A stretch of 64,000 nucleotides of DNA from Bacteroidales bacterium (GCA_017454335.1 JAFTDE010000017.1:1-64000); one strand, 5' to 3'. Counted from the stretch's first letter, positions 48,084-57,146 are shown. Made by a program: numbers and translations. The notes: a model not told the origin generated them from the sequence alone.

Positions 48084-49847
48084 CTACAACGGCAGGGTCT
48101 TTTCGGCGAGCCAGGCGGCGACGTCGGGCGGGAGGAGGGGCGAGAGTTCGTCCCGGACACGGGCGTTGTAGGCATTCAGCCAGGCGCGTTCGTCGTCGGT
48201 CAGCAGTTCCGGGATCACCGCGGAGGTGTCGAAGTGGCACAGGGTCAGGGTCTCGAAGCGCAGCCAGTGCCCGAAGGCGTTCTGTCCTCCGTCCACGCAG
48301 AGGACCAGGTTCTCGTGCCGGACCCCGTGCAGGCCCTCGCGGTAGATGCCGGGCTCGTTCGAGGTGATCATCCCGGGCATCAGGGGCTGGCGGTTGAAGT
48401 TCTGGCGGATGTCCTGCGGGCCCTCATGCACGCCCAGGAAGAAACCCACGCCGTGACCGGTTCCGTGACCGAAATTGCGCAGGGCCCGCCAGAGCGGGAT
48501 CCGCGCCAGGGCGTCGATCTGGCATCCGGCGGTCCCCTCCGGGAACACGGCCGTCGCCAGGCCGATGTGTCCCTTCAGGACCAGGGTATAGTCTTCCCGT
48601 TCCAGGTCGGTACACGGCCCCAGCGGCACGGTACGCGTAATGTCCGTCGTCCCGTCCAGGAACTGCCCGCCCGAATCGACCAGGTACAGCCCGCGGGGCT
48701 CCAGCACCGGCGCGTCCGTGTGCGGGGTGATGTAATGCGGCAGGGCGGCTCCTTCACCCCAGGCGGAAATGGTCTCGAAACTGTCCCCCTGGTACCCGGG
48801 GATTTCCGCACGGTAGCGGCCCAGTTGCAGGGCTGCGTCCCACTCGGTCACCCGCCGGTCGGAAGAGAGCGAACGCTCCAGCCAGTACAGGAAGCGCTCC
48901 ATCGCGACGCCGTCCCGGACATGGACCGAACGCATCCGCGCGATCTCGACGGGGTTCTTGACCGCCTTGCGGAGGCCCACCGGGCTGGTCCCGGACAGGA
49001 CCGGCCGGTCCAGCAGCGAAAAGAGGTGATAGTTCAGCGTCCCCTCGTCGATCAGCAGCCTTCCGTCCCGGTCGTCCAGCGCCAGGGCGATCTCGTCGTA
49101 GCGGCACAGCGTCACGCCGTCTTCCTCCACCGCCCGGAAGGCGGCCTCCGTCTCCGGATCCTCGACCGCCTCCTTCAGCACGAACCAGCGCGCATCATCG
49201 CGGGAGACCAGCAGATAGGAAATGACGTAGGGGTTGTATTCGATGTCGGAAGCGCGGACATTCAGGATCCAGGCGATCTCGTCCAGCGCGGTCAGCAGGA
49301 TCTCATCGCAGTCCCGTTCCTCCAGGTAAGCACGCAGCCAGGCGAGTTTCTCCGCACGGCTCTCCCCCGTTTCGACCGTGAAGACGGGCGTCTGCGGCAC
49401 GCCCGGCCGGTCCTCCCAGAACGCGTCCAGCAGGTTCGGCACGCTGAGCACGGTGAAAGCTTCCGCCAGTTCGGCGATGGCCCCGGCACTCTGGCACAGC
49501 CCGTCCACGGCGATCACGGCATCGGCGTCGAAGTGCGCGCGCAGCCACGCGGGGATCAGCACCTGCTCCGGCACGCGGGTCTTGTGCAGCTCCACCCCCG
49601 TCCCGGCCAGCTGGCGGTTCGCCTGGATGAAATAGCGCGTGTCCGTCCACAGCCCGGCGTGGTCCAGCGTAACGACCACGTCGCCCGCCTCGCCGGTGAA
49701 CCCGGTCAGCCATTCGACCTGTTTCCAGCGCTCGGCGGGGTACTCGCTGCCGTGCGGGTCCGAACCGGAGAAGACCACGGCGTCCCAGCCGCGGCCGCGC
49801 ATCATTTCGCGCAGCGCCTCAATCCTGTCTGCATACAAATTTTCCAT
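48084..49847 (-). CDS. pepP: Xaa-Pro aminopeptidase (M24B, aminopeptidase P)
   Basis: This 587-residue protein removes N-terminal residues before proline. It has two N-terminal creatinase-like domains (about 1-300) and a C-terminal pita-bread metallopeptidase domain. Metal ligands sit in VDSGGQFLDGTTDITRT (two Asp), GHGTGHGVGFFLGVHEGP (His), TSNEPGIY (Glu) and HENLVLC (Glu). The length matches the long form found in this phylum and in eukaryotes. The start MENLYADRIEALREMM follows a -7 box; upstream in-frame codons overlap dusB and were rejected. Confidence 0.92.
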   Translation of the reverse strand: MENLYADRIEALREMMRGRGWDAVVFSGSDPHGSEYPAERWKQVEWLTGFTGEAGDVVVTLDHAGLWTDTRYFIQANRQLAGTGVELHKTRVPEQVLIPAWLRAHFDADAVIAVDGLCQSAGAIAELAEAFTVLSVPNLLDAFWEDRPGVPQTPVFTVETGESRAEKLAWLRAYLEERDCDEILLTALDEIAWILNVRASDIEYNPYVISYLLVSRDDARWFVLKEAVEDPETEAAFRAVEEDGVTLCRYDEIALALDDRDGRLLIDEGTLNYHLFSLLDRPVLSGTSPVGLRKAVKNPVEIARMRSVHVRDGVAMERFLYWLERSLSSDRRVTEWDAALQLGRYRAEIPGYQGDSFETISAWGEGAALPHYITPHTDAPVLEPRGLYLVDSGGQFLDGTTDITRTVPLGPCTDLEREDYTLVLKGHIGLATAVFPEGTAGCQIDALARIPLWRALRNFGHGTGHGVGFFLGVHEGPQDIRQNFNRQPLMPGMITSNEPGIYREGLHGVRHENLVLCVDGGQNAFGHWLRFETLTLCHFDTSAVIPELLTDDERAWLNAYNARVRDELSPLLPPDVAAWLAEKTLPL

Positions 49848-49852
49848 ACATA

Positions 49853-49876
49853 CAAATATAGGAATTCTTATCTTTG
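49853..49876. promoter_or_regulatory. divergent promoters of pepP and dusB
   Basis: Minus-strand TATATTTG (49860-49853) is 5 bases before the pepP ATG and plus-strand TATCTTTG (49869-49876) is 5 bases before the dusB ATG. The boxes are 8 bases apart. Both transcripts should have almost no 5' leader. Confidence 0.7.
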
Positions 49877-49881
49877 TAGCG

Positions 49882-50877
49882 ATGAAAATCGGAAACTTGG
49901 ATCTGGGCGGACGCCCGCTGCTGCTGGCACCGATGGAAGACGTCACCGACGCCTCCTTCCGCATCCTGTGCCGGGAGTGGGGTGCGGACATGGTGTATAC
50001 CGAGTTCGTCCCCTCGGACGGGCTGATCCGTGATGCGGTCAAGGCCATCGCCAAGATGCGCACCCTGGAGGAGGAAGCCCCCGTCGGCATCCAGATCTAC
50101 GGGCACATCCCCGAGTCCATGGTCGAGGCCGCCCGGATGGCGGACCGCGCCGCCGAGATCGCGGGCGGGCACGGCTGCGAGGTGATCGACATCAATTTCG
50201 GCTGTCCCGTCACCAAGATCGCCGGCCGCGGCGCCGGGTCCGGGATGATGCGCGAGCCCGACAAGATGGTCGCCATCACCAAGGCCATCGTCGAGGCTGT
50301 GCACAAACCCGTCACCGTCAAGACCCGGCTGGGCTGGGACGAGCATTCCAAGATCATCGTGGAACTGGCCGAACGCCTGCAGGACGTCGGCATCCAGGCC
50401 CTGACCATCCACGGCCGCACGCGCTGCCAGATGTACAAGGGCGAGGCCGACTGGTCCCTGATCGGAGCGGTCAAGGCCAACCCGCGCATGCACATCCCCA
50501 TCATCGGCAACGGCGACATCACCACCCCGCAGAAGGCGCGCGAAGCCTTCGAGCGCTACGGCGTGGACGGCATCATGATCGGCCGGGCGACCTTCGGGCA
50601 CCCCTGGATCTTCCGCGAGATCCGCCACTACCTGGACACGGGCGAGGAGCTGCCGCCGATGGGCACGCGCGAGCGGGTCGAACTGGCCAAACGCCACCTG
50701 GCCCTGTCGCTGGAGCACAAGGGACCGGTGCGGGGCATCTACGAGATGCGCCGCCACCTCAGCTGCTACTTCAAAGGCCTTCCCGACTTCAAGGAAACCC
50801 GCCTGAAAATGGTCACGACGACGGATCCCGACGAACTTTTCGCAATTCTTGACTATATTTGTACAAGATATGATTGA
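49882..50877 (+). CDS. dusB: tRNA-dihydrouridine synthase B
   Basis: This 331-residue flavoprotein reduces uridines in the tRNA D-loop. It has the FMN-binding barrel start LLLAPMEDVTDASFRILCRE, the DINFGCPVTKIAGRGAGSGM motif with the catalytic Cys, VKTRLGWDEHSK, and GNGDITTPQKA with IMIGRATFGHPW as the phosphate site. The start ATG is only 5 bases after the -7 box. The 3' end overlaps lpxK by eight bases. Confidence 0.94.
   Translation: MKIGNLDLGGRPLLLAPMEDVTDASFRILCREWGADMVYTEFVPSDGLIRDAVKAIAKMRTLEEEAPVGIQIYGHIPESMVEAARMADRAAEIAGGHGCEVIDINFGCPVTKIAGRGAGSGMMREPDKMVAITKAIVEAVHKPVTVKTRLGWDEHSKIIVELAERLQDVGIQALTIHGRTRCQMYKGEADWSLIGAVKANPRMHIPIIGNGDITTPQKAREAFERYGVDGIMIGRATFGHPWIFREIRHYLDTGEELPPMGTRERVELAKRHLALSLEHKGPVRGIYEMRRHLSCYFKGLPDFKETRLKMVTTTDPDELFAILDYICTRYD
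50854..50861 (+). promoter_or_regulatory. possible internal -7 box before lpxK
   Basis: TATATTTG lies within the end of dusB and 8 bases before the lpxK ATG. It could give lpxK its own transcript, but it may be chance. Confidence 0.4.
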
Positions 50878-51994
50878 CAAGATACTCCTGTTCCCCTATT
50901 ACCTGTGGCTGAGCGCGCGCAACGCCCGCTACGCCAAGGGACGCCACAGCCAGAGCGCCGAGGTCCCGACCATCTGCGTGGGCAACGTCACCGCCGGCGG
51001 CACCGGCAAGACCCCGCACACCGAGATGATCCTGCGGATGCTGCTGGAGAGCGACGAATGGGGAGCCCGGAATATCGCCGTGCTGTCCCGGGGATACAAG
51101 CGCACCAGCCGCGGGTTCCAGCAGGTCAGCCGCGAGAGCAATTCGCGCCTGGCCGGGGACGAGCCCCTGCAGATCAAGCGCAAGTTTCCCAGCGTGACAG
51201 TCGCCGTGGACAAGGACCGCATCCGGGGGTGCGAGCTGCTGTGCCATCCCGAGAAGATGGCCGACCGGAAGGTCGCCCGCAGCTGCCGCAACCGCGAATG
51301 GCCCGCCGCGGACCTGATCGTGCTGGACGACGCCTTCCAGTACCGCAAGCTGAAAGCCAGCCTGAACATCGTGCTGGTGGACTACAACCGCCCGCCGCAC
51401 AAGGACCGCCTGCTGCCCCTGGGCCGCCTGCGCGACCTGCCCTCCCGCCTGGACGAGGCGGACATCCTGATCGTCACGAAGTGCCCGTACCAGCTGGAAG
51501 ATGCGGAGAAGAGCGCATTCCTGGACGAAATGGGATTCAGCGGCTTCGACCCCGCGCACTGCGACGCCGTCAACCGCAGCGGCCGGCACCAGCTGGTGCT
51601 GTTCTCCTGCACGCGCTACCTGCCCGTCACGCCGATGTACGCCGCCTCCGACCCGCGCTACATCTACTCCAAGCGCGTCATCCTGTTCTCCGCCATCGCC
51701 AACGACACCCCGCTGCGCTACTACCTCAGCGACACATACAAAATCGCCGCGCGCTTCGCCTTCCCGGACCACCACCGCTTCACGGACGGGGACTTCCGGA
51801 AGATCCTGCGCGAAGTGGACAGCTGTCCCACCGCCGCCGTGCTGACCACGGAAAAAGATGCCCAGCGCGTGCTGGACATCCATAGCATTCCGGAACGTTT
51901 GCGCGACCGTATGTTCTACATCCCGATCGAATCGGCGTTCCTTTCGGATCAGGAAACGGCGCTGTTCCAAGCCCGTCTGCGCGCCTTGCGCTAG
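50870..51994 (+). CDS. lpxK: tetraacyldisaccharide 4'-kinase (lipid A)
   Basis: This 374-residue inner-membrane kinase phosphorylates the lipid A precursor at the 4' position. It has an N-terminal membrane-associated helix (KILLFPYYLWLSARNARYA) and the P-loop GNVTAGGTGKTPHTE typical of LpxK. DLIVLDDAFQYRKL and TTEKDAQRVLDI are further family motifs. The start MIDKILLFP overlaps the dusB stop. Its presence shows a Gram-negative outer membrane with lipid A. Confidence 0.93.
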   Translation: MIDKILLFPYYLWLSARNARYAKGRHSQSAEVPTICVGNVTAGGTGKTPHTEMILRMLLESDEWGARNIAVLSRGYKRTSRGFQQVSRESNSRLAGDEPLQIKRKFPSVTVAVDKDRIRGCELLCHPEKMADRKVARSCRNREWPAADLIVLDDAFQYRKLKASLNIVLVDYNRPPHKDRLLPLGRLRDLPSRLDEADILIVTKCPYQLEDAEKSAFLDEMGFSGFDPAHCDAVNRSGRHQLVLFSCTRYLPVTPMYAASDPRYIYSKRVILFSAIANDTPLRYYLSDTYKIAARFAFPDHHRFTDGDFRKILREVDSCPTAAVLTTEKDAQRVLDIHSIPERLRDRMFYIPIESAFLSDQETALFQARLRALR

Positions 51995-51997
51995 CGC

Positions 51998-52726
51998 TTA
52001 CGCCATCAGGAAATTCGCCTGGACGAAGGCGTTCACCCCCGTTGCGACAAACAGCAGCACGATCAGGGTGGCGACGATCACGCCGATCACTTTCAGCCGC
52101 TTGAACCAGGTCTGACCGTTCCAGCCGACGGTCTGGAACATGCTCCAGAATCCGTGCACCATGTGCAGCCATACAAAGACGAACCACATCAGGTACAGGG
52201 CCAGCAGCCACCAGCGGCCGAAGGTCAGGTTTAGCAGCAGGTAGGGATTGTTCTCGAAGGATCCGATGCCGAACATCTCGGGCAGCTGCATGTGGGCCCA
52301 GAAATCCTGGAGGTGAAGGCCGATGCCGCCCAGGATCAACACACCCAGGATCACCATGTTCTTCGCGGACCAGGAATCGACGGCGGCCTTGTTCGCCACT
52401 TCGTAACGCTTCAGCCCGCCGCGGGCACGGATGTTCTGTACGGTCAGCCAGCATCCATAGACGATGTGCACGACGAACCCCAGGGCCAGGATCGGGACCA
52501 TGATGTCGATGACCGGCGTGGACATGAAGTCACAGCCCAGCTTGAACAGGCCGTCTCCGGCGGAGAACAGGGCCTCGTCGTCAGCCACGACACCGTATTT
52601 GCCGGTGAAGGAATCGATGACCGAGAAGAAATTGATGGTGCCGTGCAACAGCAGGAACAGGATCAGGAACGCACCGCTGATGGCCTGAATGAACTTTTTG
52701 CCAATGGATGAATTGAAGATGAACAT
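51998..52726 (-). CDS. sdhC: succinate dehydrogenase/fumarate reductase cytochrome b subunit
   Basis: This 242-residue protein has five membrane segments and the histidines expected to hold two haem b groups (in LLLHGTINFF, FVVHIVYGCWL, HLQDFWAHMQ and WLHMVHGFWSMF), as in the diheme type of Bacteroides and Wolinella. It anchors the flavoprotein and iron-sulfur subunits and connects them to the quinone pool. Its -7 box is TATCTTTG on the minus strand (52762-52755). The catalytic subunits normally follow directly; here the next gene downstream is lpxK on the other strand, three bases away, so sdhA and sdhB must be elsewhere. Confidence 0.9.
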   Translation of the reverse strand: MFIFNSSIGKKFIQAISGAFLILFLLLHGTINFFSVIDSFTGKYGVVADDEALFSAGDGLFKLGCDFMSTPVIDIMVPILALGFVVHIVYGCWLTVQNIRARGGLKRYEVANKAAVDSWSAKNMVILGVLILGGIGLHLQDFWAHMQLPEMFGIGSFENNPYLLLNLTFGRWWLLALYLMWFVFVWLHMVHGFWSMFQTVGWNGQTWFKRLKVIGVIVATLIVLLFVATGVNAFVQANFLMA

Positions 52727-52754
52727 CGGTGTAATCGTGCTTGTTTTTCTTTTG

Positions 52755-52801
52755 CAAAGATAGGCCGAATCTTGAAATTTCCATAATTTTACGTACTTTT
52801 G
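52755..52801. promoter_or_regulatory. divergent promoters of sdhC and pyrH
   Basis: Minus-strand TATCTTTG (52762-52755) serves sdhC. Plus-strand TACTTTTG (52794-52801) with TTG at 52772-52774, 19 bases upstream, serves pyrH, 27 bases before its ATG. Confidence 0.7.
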
Positions 52802-52828
52802 TTTCCTTGTAAAACCAAGCTGAACGAA

Positions 52829-53533
52829 ATGTACAAGAGAGTCCTACTTAAACTCAGCGGCGAGAGCCTCGGCGGGCCCGCCGGCAAAGGCATCGACGAA
52901 ACCAGCCTGATGAAATTCGCGGCCCAGATCGCAGCCTGCGTCAAGGCCGGTCACCAGATCGCCATCGTCAACGGAGGCGGCAACATTTTCCGCGGCCTGC
53001 AGGGAGTTGGCAAGGGTTTTGATCGGGTCACGGGCGACCGGATGGGTATGCTGGCCACCGTGATCAATTCGCTGGCCCTTTCGTCCGCGCTGCGCAGCGA
53101 AGGCGTCCGTGCGGAGGTCTTCACCGCCACCCCGATGGCCCCCATCGCCCGGCACTACGCCAGCGAGCAGGCCATCCAGGTCCTGGAGGAAGGCGGCGTC
53201 GCCCTGATTGCGGGCGGAACCGGCAACCCCTTCTTCTCGACGGACTCCGGCGCCGCCCTGCGCGCCCTGGAGATCGGTGCGGAAGCGCTGCTGAAGGCGA
53301 CCCGCGTGGACGGCGTGTACACCGCCGACCCGGAGAAGGACCCCACGGCGGTCAAGTACGATACGCTGACCTTCGACGAAGCGCTCTCCCGCCGCCTGAA
53401 GGTGATGGACCAGACGGCGTTCGCGCTGTGCGAGCAGGGCCCCGTGCCCATCGTCGTCTTCGACATCAACGCCCCGGAAGCGCTGGCCCGGGTACTTGCC
53501 GGCGAGAACATCGGTACGACCGTACACGCGTAA
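52829..53533 (+). CDS. pyrH: UMP kinase
   Basis: This 234-residue amino-acid-kinase-fold enzyme makes UDP from UMP. It has VLLKLSGESLGG at the N-terminus, IVNGGGNIFRG, DRMGMLATVINSLAL and GTGNPFFSTDSGAALRALEI, all diagnostic. The start was chosen after the promoter box. It is followed 17 bases later by frr, a pairing seen in many bacteria. Confidence 0.95.
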   Translation: MYKRVLLKLSGESLGGPAGKGIDETSLMKFAAQIAACVKAGHQIAIVNGGGNIFRGLQGVGKGFDRVTGDRMGMLATVINSLALSSALRSEGVRAEVFTATPMAPIARHYASEQAIQVLEEGGVALIAGGTGNPFFSTDSGAALRALEIGAEALLKATRVDGVYTADPEKDPTAVKYDTLTFDEALSRRLKVMDQTAFALCEQGPVPIVVFDINAPEALARVLAGENIGTTVHA

Positions 53534-53550
53534 TCAATAAAGACAAGGAT

Positions 53551-54120
53551 ATGTTAACAGACAGAGCAAAAGAAATCGTCAACGGAGCCGACTCCAAGAT
53601 GAAGGAGACGGTGAACTTCCTCGAGGAGGATCTGAAGACCTACCGCGTCGGCAAGGCCAACCCCTCCATCTTCAACAGCGTTCTCGTCAGCTATTACGGA
53701 ACGATGACCCCGCTGGCCCAGGTATCCTCCATCGCGGCCCCGGATGCCAAGACCCTGGCGATCCAGCCCTGGGAGAAGAACCTCATCCCGGCCATCGAGA
53801 AGGCCATCCTCGACGCCAACCTCGGCTTTACCCCGCAGAACAACGGCGAGATCATCCGCTGCACCGTGCCCGCCCTGACCGAAGAGCGCCGCCGCGAACT
53901 GATCAAGAAGGCCAAGACCGCCGGCGAGAATGCCAAGATCGTCATCCGCAACGCCCGCCGCGATGCCGTCGAACTGCTGAAGAAAGCCCAGAAGAACGAA
54001 GGCATGTCCGAGGACACCGAGAAGGAAGGCGAGGGCGAAGTCCAGAAAGTGACCGACAAGAACATCAAGTCCATCGACGAGATCGTCGCCGCCAAAGAGA
54101 AGGAGATCCTGACCGTCTAG
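53551..54120 (+). CDS. frr: ribosome recycling factor
   Basis: This 189-residue protein mimics a tRNA and splits post-termination ribosomes with EF-G. The N-terminal three-helix part holds LKTYRVGKANPSIFNSVLV and the later helices hold LTEERRRELIKKAKTAGENA, RNARRDAVELLKKAQKN and VTDKNIKSIDEIVAAKEKE. The length is typical. Confidence 0.95.
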   Translation: MLTDRAKEIVNGADSKMKETVNFLEEDLKTYRVGKANPSIFNSVLVSYYGTMTPLAQVSSIAAPDAKTLAIQPWEKNLIPAIEKAILDANLGFTPQNNGEIIRCTVPALTEERRRELIKKAKTAGENAKIVIRNARRDAVELLKKAQKNEGMSEDTEKEGEGEVQKVTDKNIKSIDEIVAAKEKEILTV

Positions 54121-54131
54121 GTCCGGCATCC

Positions 54132-54162
54132 TTTGTTTTTCCAAGTTTTTTTCCTACCTTTG
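54132..54162 (+). promoter_or_regulatory. consensus promoter of rplM
   Basis: TTTG at 54132-54135 and TACCTTTG at 54155-54162, 19 bases apart, followed by C. This is the best match to the Bacteroidota promoter consensus in the window and fits a highly expressed ribosomal operon. Confidence 0.8.
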
Positions 54163-54194
54163 CGACCCCTATTTTGTGTAGGGATCGCATTTTT
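54162..54194 (+). promoter_or_regulatory. terminator-like hairpin at the start of the rplM leader
   Basis: GCGACCCCTA (54162-54171) pairs with TAGGGATCGC (54179-54188) at nine of ten positions and is followed by ATTTTT. The first part overlaps the promoter end, so only part of the stem may be in RNA. It could be an attenuator or an autoregulatory site of L13. Confidence 0.45.
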
Positions 54195-54220
54195 GTATTA
54201 ACTTATTAAAGATCAAGACA

Positions 54221-54673
54221 GTGGACACACAAAGCTACAAAACCGTATCGCTTAACAAAGCGACTGTAGACAAGAAGTGGGTCGTCATTGACGCAACGGA
54301 TCTTGCACTTGGTCGTCTGGCCTCCCGGGTCGCTCTTGTCCTCCGCGGCAAGACCAAGCCCGGCTACACCCCCCACGTGGACTGCGGTGACAACGTCATC
54401 GTGATCAACGCCGAGAAGGTGGCGCTGAAGGGCAACAAGATGACCAACCGCATCTACGCCCGTTACACCGGATATCCGGGGGGACAGCGTTTCACCACCC
54501 CCAAGGAGATCCTTGCCAAGCGTCCCGCTGAACTGGTCCGGAGAGCGGTAAAGGGTATGCTCCCCAAGACCCGTCTGGGCGACAAGCTCATCGGCAACCT
54601 GTACGTTTACGCAGGCCCCGAGCACAAGCACCAGGCTCAGAACCCCAAAGAAATCAAGTTGAACGAAATTTAA
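54221..54673 (+). CDS. rplM: 50S ribosomal protein L13
   Basis: This 150-residue protein starts with GTG (VDTQSYKTVSLNKATV). The L13 core is present: KWVVIDATDLALGRLASRVA, GDNVIVINAEKVALKGNK, RAVKGMLPKTRLGDKL and the conserved NLYVYAGPEHKHQAQNP. It heads rplM-rpsI, with rpsB and tsf downstream. A strong promoter is at 54132-54162. Confidence 0.96.
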   Translation: MDTQSYKTVSLNKATVDKKWVVIDATDLALGRLASRVALVLRGKTKPGYTPHVDCGDNVIVINAEKVALKGNKMTNRIYARYTGYPGGQRFTTPKEILAKRPAELVRRAVKGMLPKTRLGDKLIGNLYVYAGPEHKHQAQNPKEIKLNEI

Positions 54674-54682
54674 ACAGAGCAA

Positions 54683-55072
54683 ATGGAACAGACACACGCC
54701 CTTGGAAGACGTAAAGCAGCTGTAGCTCGCGTTTATCTCTCAGCCGGAAAAGGCAACATCACGATCAACGACCGTCCCCTCGAGAACTACTTCGCCGAGG
54801 ACACCCTCCGTTATGTCGTGAACCAGCCTTTCCAGGTGACCGGCACGGAAGGTCAGTTTGACGCCAAGATCACCATCGTCGGTGGTGGTACCAAAGGTCA
54901 GGCCGAAGCCATCCGTCTGGGCATCTCCCGTGCGCTGAGCGAACTGGACAGAGAGGCCTACCGCGGCGCCCTCAAGGCAGCCGGTTTCCTCACCCGCGAC
55001 GCCCGCGAGGTGGAGCGCAAGAAACCCGGCCAGCCTGGTGCCCGCAGACGCTTCCAGTTCAGCAAACGTTAG
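54683..55072 (+). CDS. rpsI: 30S ribosomal protein S9
   Basis: This 129-residue protein shows [37 protein letters not shown] and the basic C-terminal tail ending RRFQFSKR, which reaches the P-site tRNA. It follows rplM by nine bases. Confidence 0.96.
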   Translation: MEQTHALGRRKAAVARVYLSAGKGNITINDRPLENYFAEDTLRYVVNQPFQVTGTEGQFDAKITIVGGGTKGQAEAIRLGISRALSELDREAYRGALKAAGFLTRDAREVERKKPGQPGARRRFQFSKR

Positions 55073-55249
55073 TTATTATCCTGTTTTACCGGCACAGTGC
55101 GGTTGTTAAACCGCCCCGCATGGACGGTTGCCACACTGCGGAAAAGGCCGGAGACCTCGATGAGTTACTCCGCCTTGATGAAAAGAGCCTGACGGGCCCC
55201 GAGAGACCCGCGGGAAAAAACAAGAAACAATTAGAATTTATCAGACACA
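55073..55249 (+). promoter_or_regulatory. 177-base rpsI-rpsB spacer, candidate S2 leader
   Basis: No gene is seen. GCGGTT (55099-55104) and AACCGC (55109-55114) make a six-base hairpin with a GTTA loop. I see no -7 box, so rpsB is probably transcribed from the rplM promoter through this spacer. Ribosomal S2 autoregulates through an mRNA leader in other bacteria; the same role here is inference. Confidence 0.35.
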
Positions 55250-56059
55250 ATGTCACGTACAAATTTCCAAGAACTGCTTGATGCAGGCGTTCACTTCGGA
55301 CATCTCGCCCGCAAGTGGAACCACAAGATGGCTCCGTACATCTTCGACCAGAAGAACGGCATCCACATCATCGACCTGCACAAGACGGCGATCAAGCTCG
55401 AAGAGGCTGCTGAAGAAATGAAGATGCTGGCCAAGTCCGGCCGCAAGATCCTCTTCGTCGCCACCAAGAAACAGGCGAAGGAGATTGTCAGCGAGAAAGC
55501 CACCGCTGTCAACATGCCTTCCGTCACCGAGAGATGGGCAGGCGGTATGCTTACCAACTTCCCCACCATCCGCAAGGCCATCAAGAAGATGGGCACCATC
55601 GACAAAATGAAAGAGGACGGAACGTTCGAGAAGCTCGCCAAGCGTGAGCGCCTCCAGGTCGACCGCCAGCGCGCCAAACTCGAGAAGAACCTCGGGTCCA
55701 TCCGCGACATGAGCCGCCTGCCGTCCGCCCTGTTCGTCGTTGACATCCAGAAGGAAGCCAACGCCGTCAAGGAGGCCAACCGCCTCAACATTCCGGTATT
55801 CGCAATGGTTGATACTTGCTGCGATCCCACCCCGATTGACTACGTAATACCGGCCAACGATGATGCGACCAAGTCCATCGAGTGCGTCCTGAACGTGCTG
55901 TGCGCAGCGATCCAGGAAGGTCTCGACGAGCGCAAGCTCGAGAAGGACAAAGAGGTTCCCGCGGAAGAGGAAGGCGAAGGCGCCAAGACGCCCGCCAAGA
56001 AGCTCCGCGCCCGCAGAGGTGCCAAGCCTGTCGATGTCGAAGCAGCCCAGGCTGAGTAA
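55250..56059 (+). CDS. rpsB: 30S ribosomal protein S2
   Basis: This 269-residue protein begins MSRTNFQELLDAGVHFGHLA, followed by PYIFDQKNGIHIIDLHKTA, ERWAGGMLTNFPTIRKAIKK and PVFAMVDTCCDPTPIDYVIP, all diagnostic of S2. A charged tail of about 40 residues (from EVPAEEEGEGAKTP) extends beyond the core, as in many Bacteroidota. Confidence 0.96.
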   Translation: MSRTNFQELLDAGVHFGHLARKWNHKMAPYIFDQKNGIHIIDLHKTAIKLEEAAEEMKMLAKSGRKILFVATKKQAKEIVSEKATAVNMPSVTERWAGGMLTNFPTIRKAIKKMGTIDKMKEDGTFEKLAKRERLQVDRQRAKLEKNLGSIRDMSRLPSALFVVDIQKEANAVKEANRLNIPVFAMVDTCCDPTPIDYVIPANDDATKSIECVLNVLCAAIQEGLDERKLEKDKEVPAEEEGEGAKTPAKKLRARRGAKPVDVEAAQAE

Positions 56060-56091
56060 TGTTCCGTTAAACGCTTAAAAAAGATAAAGCT

Positions 56092-57087
56092 ATGGCTATT
56101 ACCGCACAAGACGTAATGAAGCTCCGCAAGATGACGTCCGCCGGCATGATGGATTGCAAGAAGGCCCTCGAAGAGGCCAACGGCGATTTCGAGAAGGCTG
56201 TCGGTATCATCCGCGAGAAGGGCAAGATGGTCGCCGCCAAGCGCGCCGACCGCGAGACCAGCGAAGGCGCCGTCAAGGCCCGCATCAACGGTGGCAAGGG
56301 TATCCTCGTCTGCCTGGGTTGCGAGACCGACTTCGTCTCCCGCAATGCTGATTTCCAGAACCTCGCCGAGGCTATCGCCGATGTGGCGATCGCCAACTGC
56401 CCGGCTGACCTGGAAGGCCTGAAGGCCTGCAAGATGGCTGACGGTTACACCGTGGAAGAGGCTGTCGAGGCCCAGACCGGCAAGACCGGTGAGAAGCACG
56501 TCCTCGTTGGATACGCCCTGGTCGAGGCTCCGTTCGTCGTGGAGTACATCCACAAGATCAACGGCAAGCTGGGCGCCCTGGTCGGATTCAACAAGCCGGT
56601 TTCCGCCGCGCTGGCCAAGGGTGTCGTGATGCAGGTCGCGTCGATGAACCCGGTTTCCATCGGTGTCGCCGACTGCCCGCAGTCCGTGCTGGACGAGGAG
56701 AAGAACGTCGCCATCCAGAAGACCAAGGAAGAACTGGTCCAGAAGGCTGTCGACAACGCCCTCAAGAAAGTCGGTATCAACCCGGCCCACGTCGATTCCG
56801 AGGATCACATCGAGTCCAACACCGCCAAGGGTTGGCTGACCCCGGCCCAGGCCGCACAGGCCCGCGAGATCATCAAGACCGTCGGTGAGGAGAAGGCTGC
56901 CAGCCTGAACATGCAGATGGTCGAGAACATCGCCAACGGCCGCGTCCAGAAGTTCCTCAAAGAGCAGACCCTCGAGGAGCAGGAGTACCAGATGTCCGAC
57001 GACAAGATCACGGTCAAGGCCGCCATCGCCGCCGAGGACAAGGAAGCCAAGGTGGTTGTCTTCAAGCGTTTCTCGCTCAACGACTAA
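56092..57087 (+). CDS. tsf: elongation factor Ts
   Basis: This 331-residue guanine nucleotide exchange factor for EF-Tu starts MAITAQDVMKLRKMTSAGMM with the conserved DCKKALEEANGDFEKA of the N-terminal UBA-like domain. GCETDFVSRNADFQNLA and later VGFNKPVSAALAKGV belong to the core. It follows rpsB by 32 bases and ends at a strong terminator. Confidence 0.96.
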   Translation: MAITAQDVMKLRKMTSAGMMDCKKALEEANGDFEKAVGIIREKGKMVAAKRADRETSEGAVKARINGGKGILVCLGCETDFVSRNADFQNLAEAIADVAIANCPADLEGLKACKMADGYTVEEAVEAQTGKTGEKHVLVGYALVEAPFVVEYIHKINGKLGALVGFNKPVSAALAKGVVMQVASMNPVSIGVADCPQSVLDEEKNVAIQKTKEELVQKAVDNALKKVGINPAHVDSEDHIESNTAKGWLTPAQAAQAREIIKTVGEEKAASLNMQMVENIANGRVQKFLKEQTLEEQEYQMSDDKITVKAAIAAEDKEAKVVVFKRFSLND

Positions 57088-57110
57088 AACCTGGATTCAC
57101 CTGAAAAACG

Positions 57111-57146
57111 GACTGCCGGTAATCAAATCACCGGCAGTCTTTTTTA
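57111..57146 (+). terminator. intrinsic terminator after tsf
   Basis: A perfect 10-base stem (GACTGCCGGT with ACCGGCAGTC, loop of 9) is followed by six T. Confidence 0.92.

Noticed and set aside
49848..50090. upstream extension of the aminopeptidase P gene
   Set aside because: It would run antisense through dusB and past the divergent promoter boxes; the start at 49847 aligns with the family N-terminus.
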